Source: Purshia tridentata (lineage: Eukaryota; Streptophyta; Magnoliopsida; Rosales; Rosaceae). Taken from it: 64,000 nt of DNA. The stretch covers positions 1 through 64,000 of the forward strand of contig QANT01004958.1 of assembly GCA_003254885.1 (NCBI GenBank). The letters are read 5' to 3'. The notes under the pieces were generated by a model. The model was not told where the DNA came from. It worked only from the letters and a program-made list of their open reading frames with translations, and did no database searches. The translations under genes and the position numbers were made by a program. Of this stretch, positions 45,401 through 57,000 are shown in pieces (the first letter of the stretch is position 1; each line of letters opens with the position of its first letter).

Positions 45401-47065
45401 AGATGAATTTCTCTCTGTAAGCTCAAAAGCCATGAGCCCGCCTACATAGTAAGTGTTCATCAGGCCTTGAAGTTCAGATTCCAATTTCTCGTAAAATCCA
45501 CCCATCATCTCTGCATTGAAACATTTAAATTAGTATCCCTAATTGGCAGGGATAAATGGTGGAAAAGCAAATCATTCGCATACCTTGGCTACCAACATGA
45601 GGAAAATACTTAAATCGTCGTTGGAGAACCACCTCCTTAACTTCTCCCCCTATAAGTTTAGCAGCATCGATTGCAAGCTTTGTCACAGTTGGTCCGGTAA
45701 TATTGGAAGAATTTCCATAAGACCAGAATAAGAAAATATCCGTGTCATCATAGAATCTCTGCATTGCAACCGGATGTCCAATTGTTGCAGGATTGCTCAT
45801 ATATTCATCAAAGTAATAGAAACCTTTTGGGATATGATCTATGCCTTTAACCTTTAAAACAGTTGTGTAGTAGTCAATTGTCTGTACTTTACTGAACAAC
45901 TCCTTTTCAACAACCCCCATATCCATTACTTCAGTTTCTTGTTCTGCTACAAGAATTCATAATTAGGCATCCATGACAAATAGAATAATAATAACAACAA
46001 CAATTTAATAATAAAAGAGAAAAGGGGAGGGAGTAATAAACAAACCAGTAGAATCTGAAGGTAGTGATCTGTAAGTTCTTCCATTTTTCAAAGGAAAGGA
46101 ACCCGAGATGATGATCTTATCAAACTCCATAATTTGGACTTCTCCAACACAACTTTTCACTTCAACCCTAACACAAGTAGAGTAGCGCTTGACTGCCAAC
46201 ACTTCAGTGTTGCAGTGAACTTTTGGGAGTGATTTACTGATTTTCTTCCAAAGATTTGTGTATCCACCTTTAAAACGGCGAATTTTTCCAGCCATAGAAG
46301 TTCGTATGAACTCATGAATGTAGGCATAAGGCATGTCTTGAATATACCCATAACCAGAAGCAGTGTATCCATAAGCCACGGATTTGGGAACAGAACTAAA
46401 TCCATGACGTTCAAGATATGCTGGAGTTAAGTCTGAAGCAAATTCACTGAGAGCATGGACCCCAATTCGACCTGAATTTGCTGCCTTATCCTATCAATGG
46501 TAAAATGAAGATATAACTATTGCCAAGTTGAGAAATCAATAAATAATAATAGGTACTGTATAAGAATAAGAACTAACCTGGAGTTCTAAGGTCAGTGAGA
46601 TCACCGATACATAATCATCTGCAACTTTTATATCTTGATACTTGCCTGTACTGTCAATGAGAGCAAGCTTGTGAGAGTCCATTTCTTCTAGTTCAGACCC
46701 AGTCTCCTTTGCCAAGTGAAAGATGACAGGGGCACTGTTTGCAGCAAGAACTTGACCACCGAGATCATAAATTTCCCCTGTACAGGTAGTATATATGTAG
46801 TCAAAAATCAAAATCAATAGCATAAAAAAGCAGGCATAGAAGACACCGTTTTTTATTTCTTACCTTCAATCTCGACTGATTCACACATGCCACCAACAGT
46901 ATGGTACTTTTCTATCACAGTCACATTGCTGTAACCGAGCTTCACTAGTGCATAAGCAGCTGATAAACCACTTGGACCAGCGCCTACTATCCCAATTCTT
47001 GTGTTCACAGGCAGGCATGGATGCAGCTTGGAAAATTGTTCCTCTATCATTTTTCCTGGGTCCAT
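39495..47065 (-). CDS. Giant fusion: amine-oxidase-like + FAAL-like ligase + ACP + membrane beta-helix/catalase-like tail
   Basis: Seven exons, 5' to 3': 46864-47065, 46578-46777, 46046-46490, 45584-45946, 45332-45510, 42217-45180, 39495-42083. All are GT-AG and in phase, giving 2313 residues. Residues 1-463 resemble flavin amine oxidases or phytoene-desaturase-like enzymes: GIVGAGPSGLSAAYALVKLG binds FAD, followed by EKYHTVGGMCES and GGYTNLWKKISKSLP. About 470-1075 is an adenylate-forming ligase close to fatty-acyl-AMP ligases: TSGSTGDAKG (682-691), GYGLAENCVF, YTSTGDLG, GRIKDLIIVAGRN and catalytic Lys1057 in TSGKIKRF. An acyl carrier domain has phosphopantetheine Ser1152 in GIDSIGVV. The tail alternates membrane spans with hexapeptide beta-helix blocks (about 1355-1440, 1606-1706, 2200-2305), like terminal regions of poly-lysine-synthetase-type NRPSs. 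Residues about 1747-2075 look catalase-like. The 151-nt intron 5 leaves little room for a separate terminator and promoter, which supports one gene. Role inferred: activate, carry and oxidise an acyl or amino-acyl substrate at a membrane. Product unknown. Confidence 0.85.
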
Positions 47066-48510
47066 CTTCTTTTTCGTTCAGGCCTTCAGGCAGTGCCTAA
47101 TGAGATCAAATAACAAACTGAGTTCTACTCCATTCTAGTTCAAACTCCTAGTTATTGGAAGCCCTACACAAGGGCATACATAAAGAATATAAGGTTTAAC
47201 ACCACAGTTGGTGATAAACCTAAATTTACGGTTCTAAGAATCAAACTCTTGCATGCGTTCTTGTCTATTAGAAAACAAGGGCATTTATGCAAATATGCTG
47301 TCAGGACAATATTGAGAACAACAAAGATCACAAACCGTAGTGTGTCTTGATGTCTGTTATTACAAGAAAACAAGGGCATTTACGAAAATATCCAGTCAGG
47401 ACAATGATAACAACAAGAAATCAGAAACTGATGTTGGAAAAACCCTGACATTACCAATGAAGCTCCAAATGATTAGCAGGCTGAAATTGGAGCAATGCAA
47501 ATATTCATACTTTTTATAATTCTTATAAGATTTCATATGCAGATAATCCTCTGATATTGATAGGCGGCAAATGATTGGAATCATCCTTCTTACATCATTT
47601 ATCATTCCACAAAGAATAAAGAATTACATTCAGCTAGTTGGTCTTTACCTACTGTCCAAAAATTGTGTACAGAAGCCAGAAAAAGGGCAAAATTAACTCA
47701 CAGGAATTGTCATTCTTGTATCATTAACTAATTCACAAAAAACCAAAATGCACATTTAGCTACCTCTGTCTCTACCGCATAATCCAACTAAGAGCCACAA
47801 ATCAGCTCCAGAAGGGCATAATCCTCACAAATTTTATTTGCCGAATTGTTCACAAATACAGACAACAGTGACTTACTTGAATCATCGTTTTAGAAACATA
47901 TAGCACATTACAACATCAAGGCCAAGAAAGATATGTAATAGACTGAAAGCGGTTTAATACAATTTCATAAGACTGATTTTCTCTACATATATAGAAACAA
48001 TGTAGGTATAAAGGTTTCCGTATGCTGCAGCAAGTCATGAAAATCCAACTAGGTGGTGGAAAAAGATTAAAGAGACCAACAAAAACATACCTTGGGGTAA
48101 ATGCAAAGATTGTAGAATATTTTAGACCTTTCAAAGGCGGCTTGATGAACTCAGTATTCTCTTTAAAATAGTCCCTGCAATGCCATCATCACCTTAAGTT
48201 CAGAAAAAAAAACATGGAAGGCATATGGAAAGAAAGCAAATAACTTTACCCACCGATTTAGCATCATAAAAGTTATGTACGAGTCATTCAGCAGAGCCAA
48301 CACATTACACTCTACTTCTTTAGCTTGTATTCTCTCTTTTAGATGAAAGATCAAATATTTCAAAGACATGAATTTGCACTGCTCCCCACACCCACCTACA
48401 CGTTCTATATACAATGCAACCTCTGTCTTTAACTCAATACCCTCTTCCAAAATTACAAGACGTGTAAAAGATATATAGCTAGTCATTGAGCAGCATGTAA
48501 AGGACTAACC
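47066..48510 (-). other. Inferred 5' UTR intron of the giant gene
   Basis: On the minus strand an acceptor CTCATTAG|GCACTGCC lies at 47098/47097, just upstream of the ATG, and a donor CTCTAAG|GTTAGTCC at 48509/48508. Together they would define a leader intron of about 1.4 kb. No coding exon is recognised inside it. A frame of 107 codons (48163-48486, minus) resembles no family I know. This is inference from border motifs only. Confidence 0.35.
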
Positions 48511-51500
48511 TTAGAGCTGAAATGGGCAAAAGGGGTTGTTCCAAATGGATGCCAAATGGCATATAACAGTGGTAAAAATGCGCCAGAGAAGCCGTTCTTC
48601 CACACACAAAAGTAGTTGCTGATCTCATTTCTCTCAATTAATTCTGATATTTAAAACAACCCAGATGCCTGTTCCCTCCAATAACAAGACAAAATCCCAA
48701 CTTTTGTTTTGCTTACGAAAGCACAAACTTCCTTGGTGATTCCGACCATTTACAATCCAAAGATTCAGATATTCCCACTTTATATTGAAAACGTCGGCCA
48801 CGTGTCCAATAGATAATACATGACAAAATTCTCAGAGTGAGAGATATGGATTAAAGATTACAAGAAGAACAAAGTAAAAAAGGATATGCACAGGGGATCA
48901 ATGGGGTCTGTGCGAATATGTAATGGAATGAAACTTGGATTTCGAAGAAACAATCTGTCGAATGATGGCGGATATAGCAAACCCATGCAGTGGCGGTTAG
49001 GGCAAGGTTTCGACCGTTGAATACCGTTATAATAGCTAGCAAGCCGTTTAAGTTAATTTAAAAAGAATAATTTTCTTTTAGGAATATATAAGTTGTAAAT
49101 ATGTAATTATTTGGCATAGACTTATTTATTAAATATAAGACATTTTTACCTTTTTAGTGAAAAAGACTTCACAAAATAATGTGGAAATACTAACAAGTCA
49201 AATATGAGATGATGTCAATATATATTATTTCTTTATTAATTATGACCAAGTATTATTTATCAGACTTCTTGCTGTGTAATTTCTTTTTTTGATAAAAGTG
49301 GTTAATTTGTATTTACATTTTTCTTATTTGGTTGCATTATCATATTGCATTCATATTATGAGAGGGGGCAATTCACATGAAGTAAAATGACATCACAAAG
49401 TAAATGTTATAACTAATATAAAAACTGTGAATTACTCAAACACAACACAACAAAATGAATACAAAGATGATATTTCCGATGACTAGTTCTTGTCAATATG
49501 TATCGAGCAAGGGAATTCGAATACGGTACAAATGGATCAAGATTTTGAGGACATAGTTTCCAATTAATTTTTTAATTTGGAGGATTTAATCGCCATATGT
49601 GGATCTGTTTCTCTGAAGGAATAAGAAGTAATCAGTAATCAATGAACTACTTTATTAACAAATTTATGACATAATGGTATGGATCACACCATTTTATTTT
49701 CATTAATTAAATTGGTTTTAAAATGTCCGGCCAAAAAATAATTGACTTGAAAAAGTAATGATGAAATGCGTTTAACAGGTCCCATGTATGATGTATCAAG
49801 ATATATAATAGACAGTAACTTATTTCAGGTAATTGGGTCCTCCAATTGTGCACGTTTTAAAATTATTTTAAATCAAAGCATGATATTGTTGGTGAGTTTT
49901 GTCCCCATAAATGGAGTAGAAACAAATTTTTGTAGGGAATTTCATATCACGTCATAATGTTGAGTGGCATGAAGTGTCAATTAAAACTTGACACTTAGTC
50001 TCTTCTTTCTCGCTCTTCCATTTTTTTTTTCTCCACTAGGTATTTTAAGTTTTAATTAACCTTTTCTATTACTTAGCATGATGATGTGGCATGAAATTTT
50101 CCATTAAAGTTTTTCTCAATTCAATGAGTTTGAGTACTTGTCTATTTCTCCAAGTTCTATGACACATGTCCAAAAAATTAAAATGAAATATAGATTTTCA
50201 TTGAAATTGAAATTGAGATCCTAATTAAAGTAATATGAAAATGGTATTATAATGTGTGATATCCAATTATTGGGTGTGACCATTGTGTACTTGTCGATGT
50301 TTTATGTGTACAGAAAATTAGCATAGGGGTAATTCTTGTCTAATCCTCAAATATTAATATATAAGTACGTGTAGCCAAATAGACATCCAAAAAGGAAAAT
50401 AAATTGACGTACCTTAATTTCATGGTAGCGATGCCGTTGACATACCTTAGGTTCTTGGTTTTATAAAATGGTATCTTAAAGTGGGGTTTGGATATTCCCT
50501 CTTCATTTTGGCTATTCTTAACTTTGTTGTGGACAATACTTGTCTTAGCCTCAGTCGAAGCAACTCTTCTCGTTTCCTCTCATGCATGTATTTCTTTTCG
50601 TATTTTTATTCAATAATTTTTATTTATATGAAATAAATAACAACAAGAACATACTTTTTTGAGAGAAAATTGGAGGAGCTCATCCGTTTAGAGACGTGAC
50701 AAGTATTATTCTTTCGTTAAATGTGATACCTCACATCTAAAGAATTGTATATATATCAAATAAGGTGAAAGAGCCCACTTTATAAAATTTTTAACAATTC
50801 GAACCGTTTATTTTTTAAGTTTTTATTCATATATTATTTTTACAAAAAATTAATTAATTAAAAATTATTTGTTTATTTAATATTGATAAAAATATAAACA
50901 AACCTTTATTATTTGATCAAAATTAAATATTTAAATAATTTTTTATTTGACTAAATTTTTGTAAAAGTAATCCATAAATAAAGACTTAAACATTAAACAA
51001 TTTAAATTGCTAAAAAATTACATAAATAAATTTAAACGTGAAATATCACCTGTAAAGTGCCGTGATGTATATATATATATATTAGCCAGGACGGCAGGGG
51101 TATTGGCAACAATTTTATATGATAGGTAGCATCAGGATGATCCGCTATGAATATGAATATATGATCCATGTCTTTTATCACCGATTTCTATGCTTTGTCC
51201 CAAGGACCGAAGGACATGAAGAAATTAATGCGATTCTGTCACGAATGACTTATTCAGGGCAGTACGACACCAGTTACCACCTTCACAATTAATGTTTATA
51301 CAATGCATGCATGTCTGACCTTAATTTCCAATATTTTAATTAATTCTAAAGGCACAAACCAAGTCAGACTTTAGAGAAGTGGTAAAATTGATATATTATG
51401 TAAAATCATAGCTATATAGACTTCATTTTAAGGACTTAGTCGAAAATACTAATTAACTAATTGACTCCCACTAAGCAATATAGTGAGCACCACATACATA

Positions 51501-53705
51501 GCCAACTAATTTACTGAAATCAAGCATATCAATGCACCATATATACACAACTAGTCATATAAGCCGTTGATTTTAGTTCCTTTCTTTGTGTGGCCATGAA
51601 GCCGTTGATTTTAGTTCAAGTTAAATACATTTCGATAGATTTGGATAGTATGCATGGGAATCTTGTCACAGAATAGTAGTATTGGAGTAGGAAAAATATA
51701 TACGATTGTTAAGTCAGCAGGAGATTATCTTTCATTTTCAGGGCTCTTACCTCTAAGATTGAGGACTCCAACAACTTTTTTACAACTAAAAAATAAATAT
51801 CCATCAAATTCAATATATTTTTTTGTGTGGTTACAACATCACATTCAATATTCATCACTTAACAACCGTGGCTTTTTAAGACCACACGCACAGGAACATC
51901 TTAATTTGTCAACTATATACTATTATTGTGGACACTGTTATGGTCCACAAAATCATTTGATCCTTTGCTTGTAACAACAGCTTTTTTTTTAAAAAAAAAA
52001 TAGGTGATATGCAATGTGAAAATAAATATGGGAATGCAGTATTCTATTGTATAAGTGCTGTTGATGTATATTTTTCGAATATTACATTGTCACCACCAAG
52101 AACCCTTGAAGAAGTTACTGCAAATGAGTAAGCTACTGCATGACATAATGTTGCATGTCATTCAGGCACTATGTTTTTTAATAATTCGGAGCGATGGTGC
52201 ATATTTGCTTTCAAGTTTCAATGACTGAGCTTAATTAAAATATCCAATCCATATTTAATCTTCAGTTTATTCTAGAAATTCTTTTTTCTTGAGTTTTGTT
52301 TTTGTTTTGATTTGTGGAGAGGGAGAGAACAATTAGGTGGACCAAAAATTCTAAACCCAGATCAAAGCGACCTTAATTAGTCTTTAATTGGAGAGCATTA
52401 ATTAATGCACTTGGGTTTATGCTGCTCCAGCCTCCCCATGGTACTTGTTCTCCTCTAGTGATCCCTCTGTTTTGCCAACTTCATGATGGAATAATTTTAC
52501 TTTTTGAACACTCACAGTCCCAGAAGACTATCACTCTCTCAAAAAAAGAAAAAAAAGAAAAAAAAAAGGGAAAAAGAAAGAAGGCAGACTTTCTCAGCTG
52601 CAGTATTACCTTCTTTCCTGAGGAATGTTTGGACCATCTAAATAAAGGCCCAACCTGAACACTATGTATCTTTTCCCTTATCCCTTATGAGGTTTATCTT
52701 AACAAATTCTGATACAACTTGGCCACAAGACCACACCAATTAGAGCAGCAGATTGAGTAAACATATGACTTGCCTAGCTCATCATAACACCAAGAACCAA
52801 TTGCATCAATGAAAGCTTTATAGCATATTCAAACTGTTCTGGGCCGTAAGCTTGCAATCTGCACCAAGGAATTGATCATCCAGGTTAGCTCTATTACTAG
52901 TTTAATTATCATGTCTAACCTTACGTTCTAATTTGGTTTACATGATCATATTCAATGGTAACAAGAGAAAAACAAGCAAAGAGACATGAGGATATATTTA
53001 TGTGGTCTGGTCTTAATTCTATGTCCACTCCATTTCACATACGGTCTACACTTCAGTTAACCATAAGTTTCCATAAACACAGAGCTGGCACAACGTATCT
53101 ATTGTAATTTAAGTTTGATAATCCGACTGACTCAACATTTTCTAAATTACAAACATATTAACTAGTGTGTTCCAAATGCCCTTGGAAAACAGATATAGAA
53201 TATCACATTCACATATAGTTTCAAAAGCACCAAGGTGAGTCAGAATTCCACATTTTGATCAAGAGTTGGACAGCTAGAGTGTACTGGTGCTGGGTTGGGC
53301 TTTGTTTTCTTCTTTTTTTTGTTTGGGCCCTTTTGTGTTTTGGGCATGTTTTGTTTGATTTAGTTATTTAGATGTTTTGTTTTAGCCTTTTGGCCTTGTT
53401 ATGTTACTCAGCCTTTTGGGGCTTTTATCAATAGAACTAATATCTTGACCAAAAAAAAAAGTATAGGTGTGACATATCACATTCTGGTTCCGCACTGGCT
53501 ATGTTCAAATTGAATCCTACAAATTACCATGCATTGATTACAATAAACAGAATTTAAATATAAAAACTTAAACAAGTTCATAACAGTACCACTTTATGTG
53601 ATGGGAAATTGCAGATTGGTTGTTATTTCACACTGCTTCAGCATCTGCACAACTTTGAAATGCAGAGACAATGATAAGGAGGAGACAAGTGAAGGGAGGT
53701 TGTGC
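48511..53705. other. Long intergenic region between the giant gene's leader and MCTP
   Basis: About 5 kb. The left part (48511-49000) probably holds the leader and promoter of the giant gene, with a TATA-like CAATATAAAG on the minus strand near 48780. From 49050 to 53200 the sequence is very AT-rich, with AT repeats near 51068-51081 and A-rich runs near 52540-52580. No gene or RNA is recognised. A possible retroposon tail at 53290-53461 is listed separately. The right end is the MCTP 3' UTR. Confidence 0.45.
53290..53461 (+). mobile_element. Possible LINE-type 3' tail
   Basis: A T/G-rich stretch with repeated GTTTTG, TTTTGGCC and CCTTTTGG phrases ends in TTTTATCAATAGAACTAATA followed by TCTTGACC and a run of ten A. 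Low-complexity TG-rich 3' ends with an oligo-A tail are typical of plant non-LTR retrotransposon remnants. No reverse transcriptase frame and no convincing target duplication were found, so the call is weak. Confidence 0.3.
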
Positions 53706-56024
53706 TTATAGCATACTGTCTGATCTTGCAGGCAACCTCCGAAAGAAGTTGAGTGGAGCTGAAGGAAGCTTGTGGCGGAACCTGGGATGCCTTAACACAT
53801 AAATGCCTGCTAGAAGGGCCACAACTTGGAATGGAGTTACATAGAGAACTATAGCAGCAATCAAACAGAAAGTTACAAACAGAGTTGTTGCTCTGGGGTC
53901 TCTCCAACTCAGAAGAGACTGAAACCTTTCCCCTTGAGTTGCCATATCACCAACAACAGTTTGCACCCTCCCTGCTATACTTCTTAGTCGGTCATATCTC
54001 ATCCTAACAACATCCGATGGTCGGGAAGTTGGGAACGTGTCAAACTCTTCATCTCGTTCATCAGGATGAGCAGCATCAGCATGAGACAGCCGAGTGTCCA
54101 TGTGTGGAGGGTGTCTTGGTCTCCATCGGAAGTTCCAAATTCCAATCAAGAATAGGTAGAGAAAAATAGTGGGAAGAATTAGCTCTGGATAAAGAACCAA
54201 TATAATAAAAAGGACATGAATCAAAATGGTTGTAAGAGGATTCTTCCAGTTGCAGATCTGATCAAGCCATTTTCCTACCGCAATCAACCCACTTAACACT
54301 CCCATTATCCTGAAAAAATTTGCCTTGCTTCTTCTCATGCTCCACATATGCGAATCAACATCTAGCATATACTCCACAACCTCTTTCCTCAGGGGTGGCT
54401 CAGCTCGGTTCAGCCTCATTGAGACGATCTGTATAGCCTGGTGCCTCAAGCTATCGAGCTGAATTACAGACAATGGATGAATGTAGTGCATTTTTGGCAA
54501 CAACGGATGCGAATACATATGCAACATATTAATCAAAGATGAACATGTAAACCTCACTGCCAGTTGAATTTCACCCATTTTCTTCACCCCAGAAGGATGT
54601 AGGACCAAAAGAGGATATGAATGTGTGTAAACTCTGTCAGCTTCTAGTGTAGACAGCCGAATTCTCACTTTCCCAATTCTTGAATCCTTTCCTCCTTTAT
54701 CACCCCCATACATATGACCATTGTCAAAAACCCCAAATGTAATGACAGTACACGGGTCGAAAACCTCCCAGGTATACTGCTCATTCCACTTAGGAGCAAA
54801 GCTGTCCACAATTGTCCTTGTTCGAACCCACTTCTGCCCATATTTAGCTACACAATAAGCATCTGTTGTTCCTCGGCCATCTTTTGTCTTCATTGGCATC
54901 AATCCCACGGCACTTATAACCCCTACCTCCAAAATCCCAATGCTTGGCTTCCACAACTGCTTTGCTGTTGGCCTAAGATCGCTACTGTAGTGTGTTGACT
55001 CATCCAAAACATGATACCCACCATCCAAACAAACCCTTAAATGAATCCTGCTGGCAAACTTGATCTCCTTCTTCTGTTCCCCATCTATAATTGCATGCTT
55101 CTCAAGATTAAACCACCTAGTGTTCACAGGCTTATGGTCTAACCTCCTCTGCACATTCTGTAAAGGAATCACACACTTCCCCAAGATTTCATCTTTGTTT
55201 GATCCCACTCTATCTTCCACAGTCAGAAACAATTGTTCCTCAAATGGTTCAGCAGCGACAAACATCAAATCCTCATTCCACATTGGATTAATACTTTTAC
55301 TCTGTGATATTCTAGTCCTCAATACCTGATTTCCATGGATAACCTTCACAAAAACTTCTGGGTACCTACTCTTGTCACTAGGTAGCAAGTCCTGAGCTTC
55401 AATAACATTGACCCTCACATACCAAAGCTTGGGGGAAAGATATACCTTTGACCGAATGTTAGCGACCCCTTCAGGCCCAATAGTTGCAGCATCTGAATGC
55501 CATGCATCAGGAAATGCTTCATCTGCTTGAGTTCCCATCCAAACAGCCAGCATCAGCTCTCCCTTGACCTTAACCCCCTTTCGATCCTCCAGCCTATACC
55601 ATTGTGGTGCCAATGGGCTATCTGGTGGAATGCGTTTTGGTATGTCATTGAGCTCAAATATAACCCTGCCCATGAAATCATCATGCACAAAATCCTTATC
55701 TTTCACCACTGCTTCCAAAACCGAAGCTTGAATTCGATCTTTGGAGAAAGCAAACACCTGCTTCCATTCAGGGTTGGACTTCTTCTCAAAATGCCTAGTA
55801 GTTCCCTTATAGTTTCCAAGTTTCACTTCAACATAGGGATCACAACCACCAGTGACATCTTTTCCAGGTAAATCCTTTGCTTTTACCACACGAACATAAA
55901 GGTATTGCATCTGTTCAACAAGGTCATAGGTGCATGAGAGCTTGTCACCCGTGACCGAGCCTGCACCAATGTTGGGCGAGGTCTCTTTCAAAGCAAAATC
56001 CTGAGGCTGAGGTGGCTTCTGCAT
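53706..56024 (-). CDS. Multiple C2 and transmembrane region protein, FTIP3/MCTP4 type
   Basis: An uninterrupted frame of 772 residues. Domains: three C2 domains at about 38-140 (YLYVRVVKAKDLPGKD), 198-305 (LWYVRVNVIEAQDLLP) and 360-475 (ILEVGVISAVGLMPMKTKDG), then the plant phosphoribosyltransferase C-terminal (PRT_C) domain at about 615-772, with two hydrophobic segments (ILIHVLFIILVLYPELILP and the stretch around LFVTFCLIAAIVLYV). It starts MQKPPQPQDFALKET and ends RRLPARSDSML, as in Arabidopsis FTIP3/FTIP4 (MCTP3/4). These proteins anchor in the ER, bind anionic lipids through C2 domains, and tether ER to plasma membrane at plasmodesmata. FTIP3/4 also control trafficking of SHOOTMERISTEMLESS in the shoot apex. 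Acidic Ca2+-binding residues are visible in C2-1 and C2-3. The coding region is intronless, as usual. Confidence 0.95.
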   Translation of the reverse strand: MQKPPQPQDFALKETSPNIGAGSVTGDKLSCTYDLVEQMQYLYVRVVKAKDLPGKDVTGGCDPYVEVKLGNYKGTTRHFEKKSNPEWKQVFAFSKDRIQASVLEAVVKDKDFVHDDFMGRVIFELNDIPKRIPPDSPLAPQWYRLEDRKGVKVKGELMLAVWMGTQADEAFPDAWHSDAATIGPEGVANIRSKVYLSPKLWYVRVNVIEAQDLLPSDKSRYPEVFVKVIHGNQVLRTRISQSKSINPMWNEDLMFVAAEPFEEQLFLTVEDRVGSNKDEILGKCVIPLQNVQRRLDHKPVNTRWFNLEKHAIIDGEQKKEIKFASRIHLRVCLDGGYHVLDESTHYSSDLRPTAKQLWKPSIGILEVGVISAVGLMPMKTKDGRGTTDAYCVAKYGQKWVRTRTIVDSFAPKWNEQYTWEVFDPCTVITFGVFDNGHMYGGDKGGKDSRIGKVRIRLSTLEADRVYTHSYPLLVLHPSGVKKMGEIQLAVRFTCSSLINMLHMYSHPLLPKMHYIHPLSVIQLDSLRHQAIQIVSMRLNRAEPPLRKEVVEYMLDVDSHMWSMRRSKANFFRIMGVLSGLIAVGKWLDQICNWKNPLTTILIHVLFIILVLYPELILPTIFLYLFLIGIWNFRWRPRHPPHMDTRLSHADAAHPDERDEEFDTFPTSRPSDVVRMRYDRLRSIAGRVQTVVGDMATQGERFQSLLSWRDPRATTLFVTFCLIAAIVLYVTPFQVVALLAGIYVLRHPRFRHKLPSAPLNFFRRLPARSDSML

Positions 56025-56358
56025 TTTTCTTGTTTATGGGAATGGAAAGAGAAGCTACCCTTAAACACCAGACCCAGGTAAACAAGAACTCTAGGATATG
56101 GAAAGGAGAAACTTTAAAACAGGATACGGTTCCACAGAAAATGTTATCACTGCAAGTGCAACCTCAACATTTTGAACGCCAAGAGTCAATTTCTTTCTAA
56201 CATGTATTGTAAAGGCCTTCTCTTCTGTTTGAAGGTAGGAAAAAATCACCAGAAAGATACAAACTTCAAAAGAAAGGACCTAATTAAACATGGTACACTT
56301 TGGGTAGCTGAGCGACACAGTGCGTCTGTAAGAGCTTTAAACCAAAAGGAGTTGATAA

Positions 56359-57000
56359 CCTGCAGAATTCAAAGAGATCAATAAATTAATATGTTACTCT
56401 TCCAGCAAGTACCCTCTGGTTACTTTGAGAAGAAAATGAAAGAGAGAAAGAGAGTGAAATTCTTACGTTACTCCCCTTTTCCATCTTTGGGATAAAAAAG
56501 AAAATGAAAGCATTAACTCAACTGAGATGAATATATAAATTTCTTTCCTTTTAAAACATGTACCCACATTAAGGTTCATATATGTGTGTGTATAAATTTA
56601 TTTCTTACTCATACACTTTCTGACCAACCAGCTAGCAAGAACATACAAGGAAATCAGACTACTAAAAGAAGAAGTCCTGCATTTTTGTAATTTACCGTAA
56701 ATAAATAAGCAAAGTAACTTATATTATTATATATCACAACCCACAGATCCAGTGCAGAAAACCCATGAAGCCCAGGACAACAAGTAAGCTCAACGTTCAA
56801 GTAAACTTGCACATTAACTTTAACTAGGACAACAAGTACTACTACTTAGTACTTACAAGTTACAGTGAAAGACAATGGCTTTTCAACAACAACTCAAAGC
56901 TAACTTCAAGAAAATCTTAAAAGCAAGCATTGTTGAACTTCACTAAGGCCAACTTCTTTCAGTTCACAAAGAATATGGGAGAGAGAGTTCACACTGACCT
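56359..57000 (-). other. Inferred 5' UTR intron of the MCTP gene
   Basis: On the minus strand a donor GCCTGAG|GTCAGTGTG lies at 56998/56997 and an acceptor AATTCTGCAG|GTTATC at 56361/56360, giving a leader intron of about 640 bases. The leader would start near 57150-57200. Inferred from motifs only. Confidence 0.4.

Noticed and set aside
48163-48486. Minus-strand frame of 107 codons upstream of the giant gene
   Set aside because: No family resemblance and no convincing splice partners; it falls inside the inferred leader intron.
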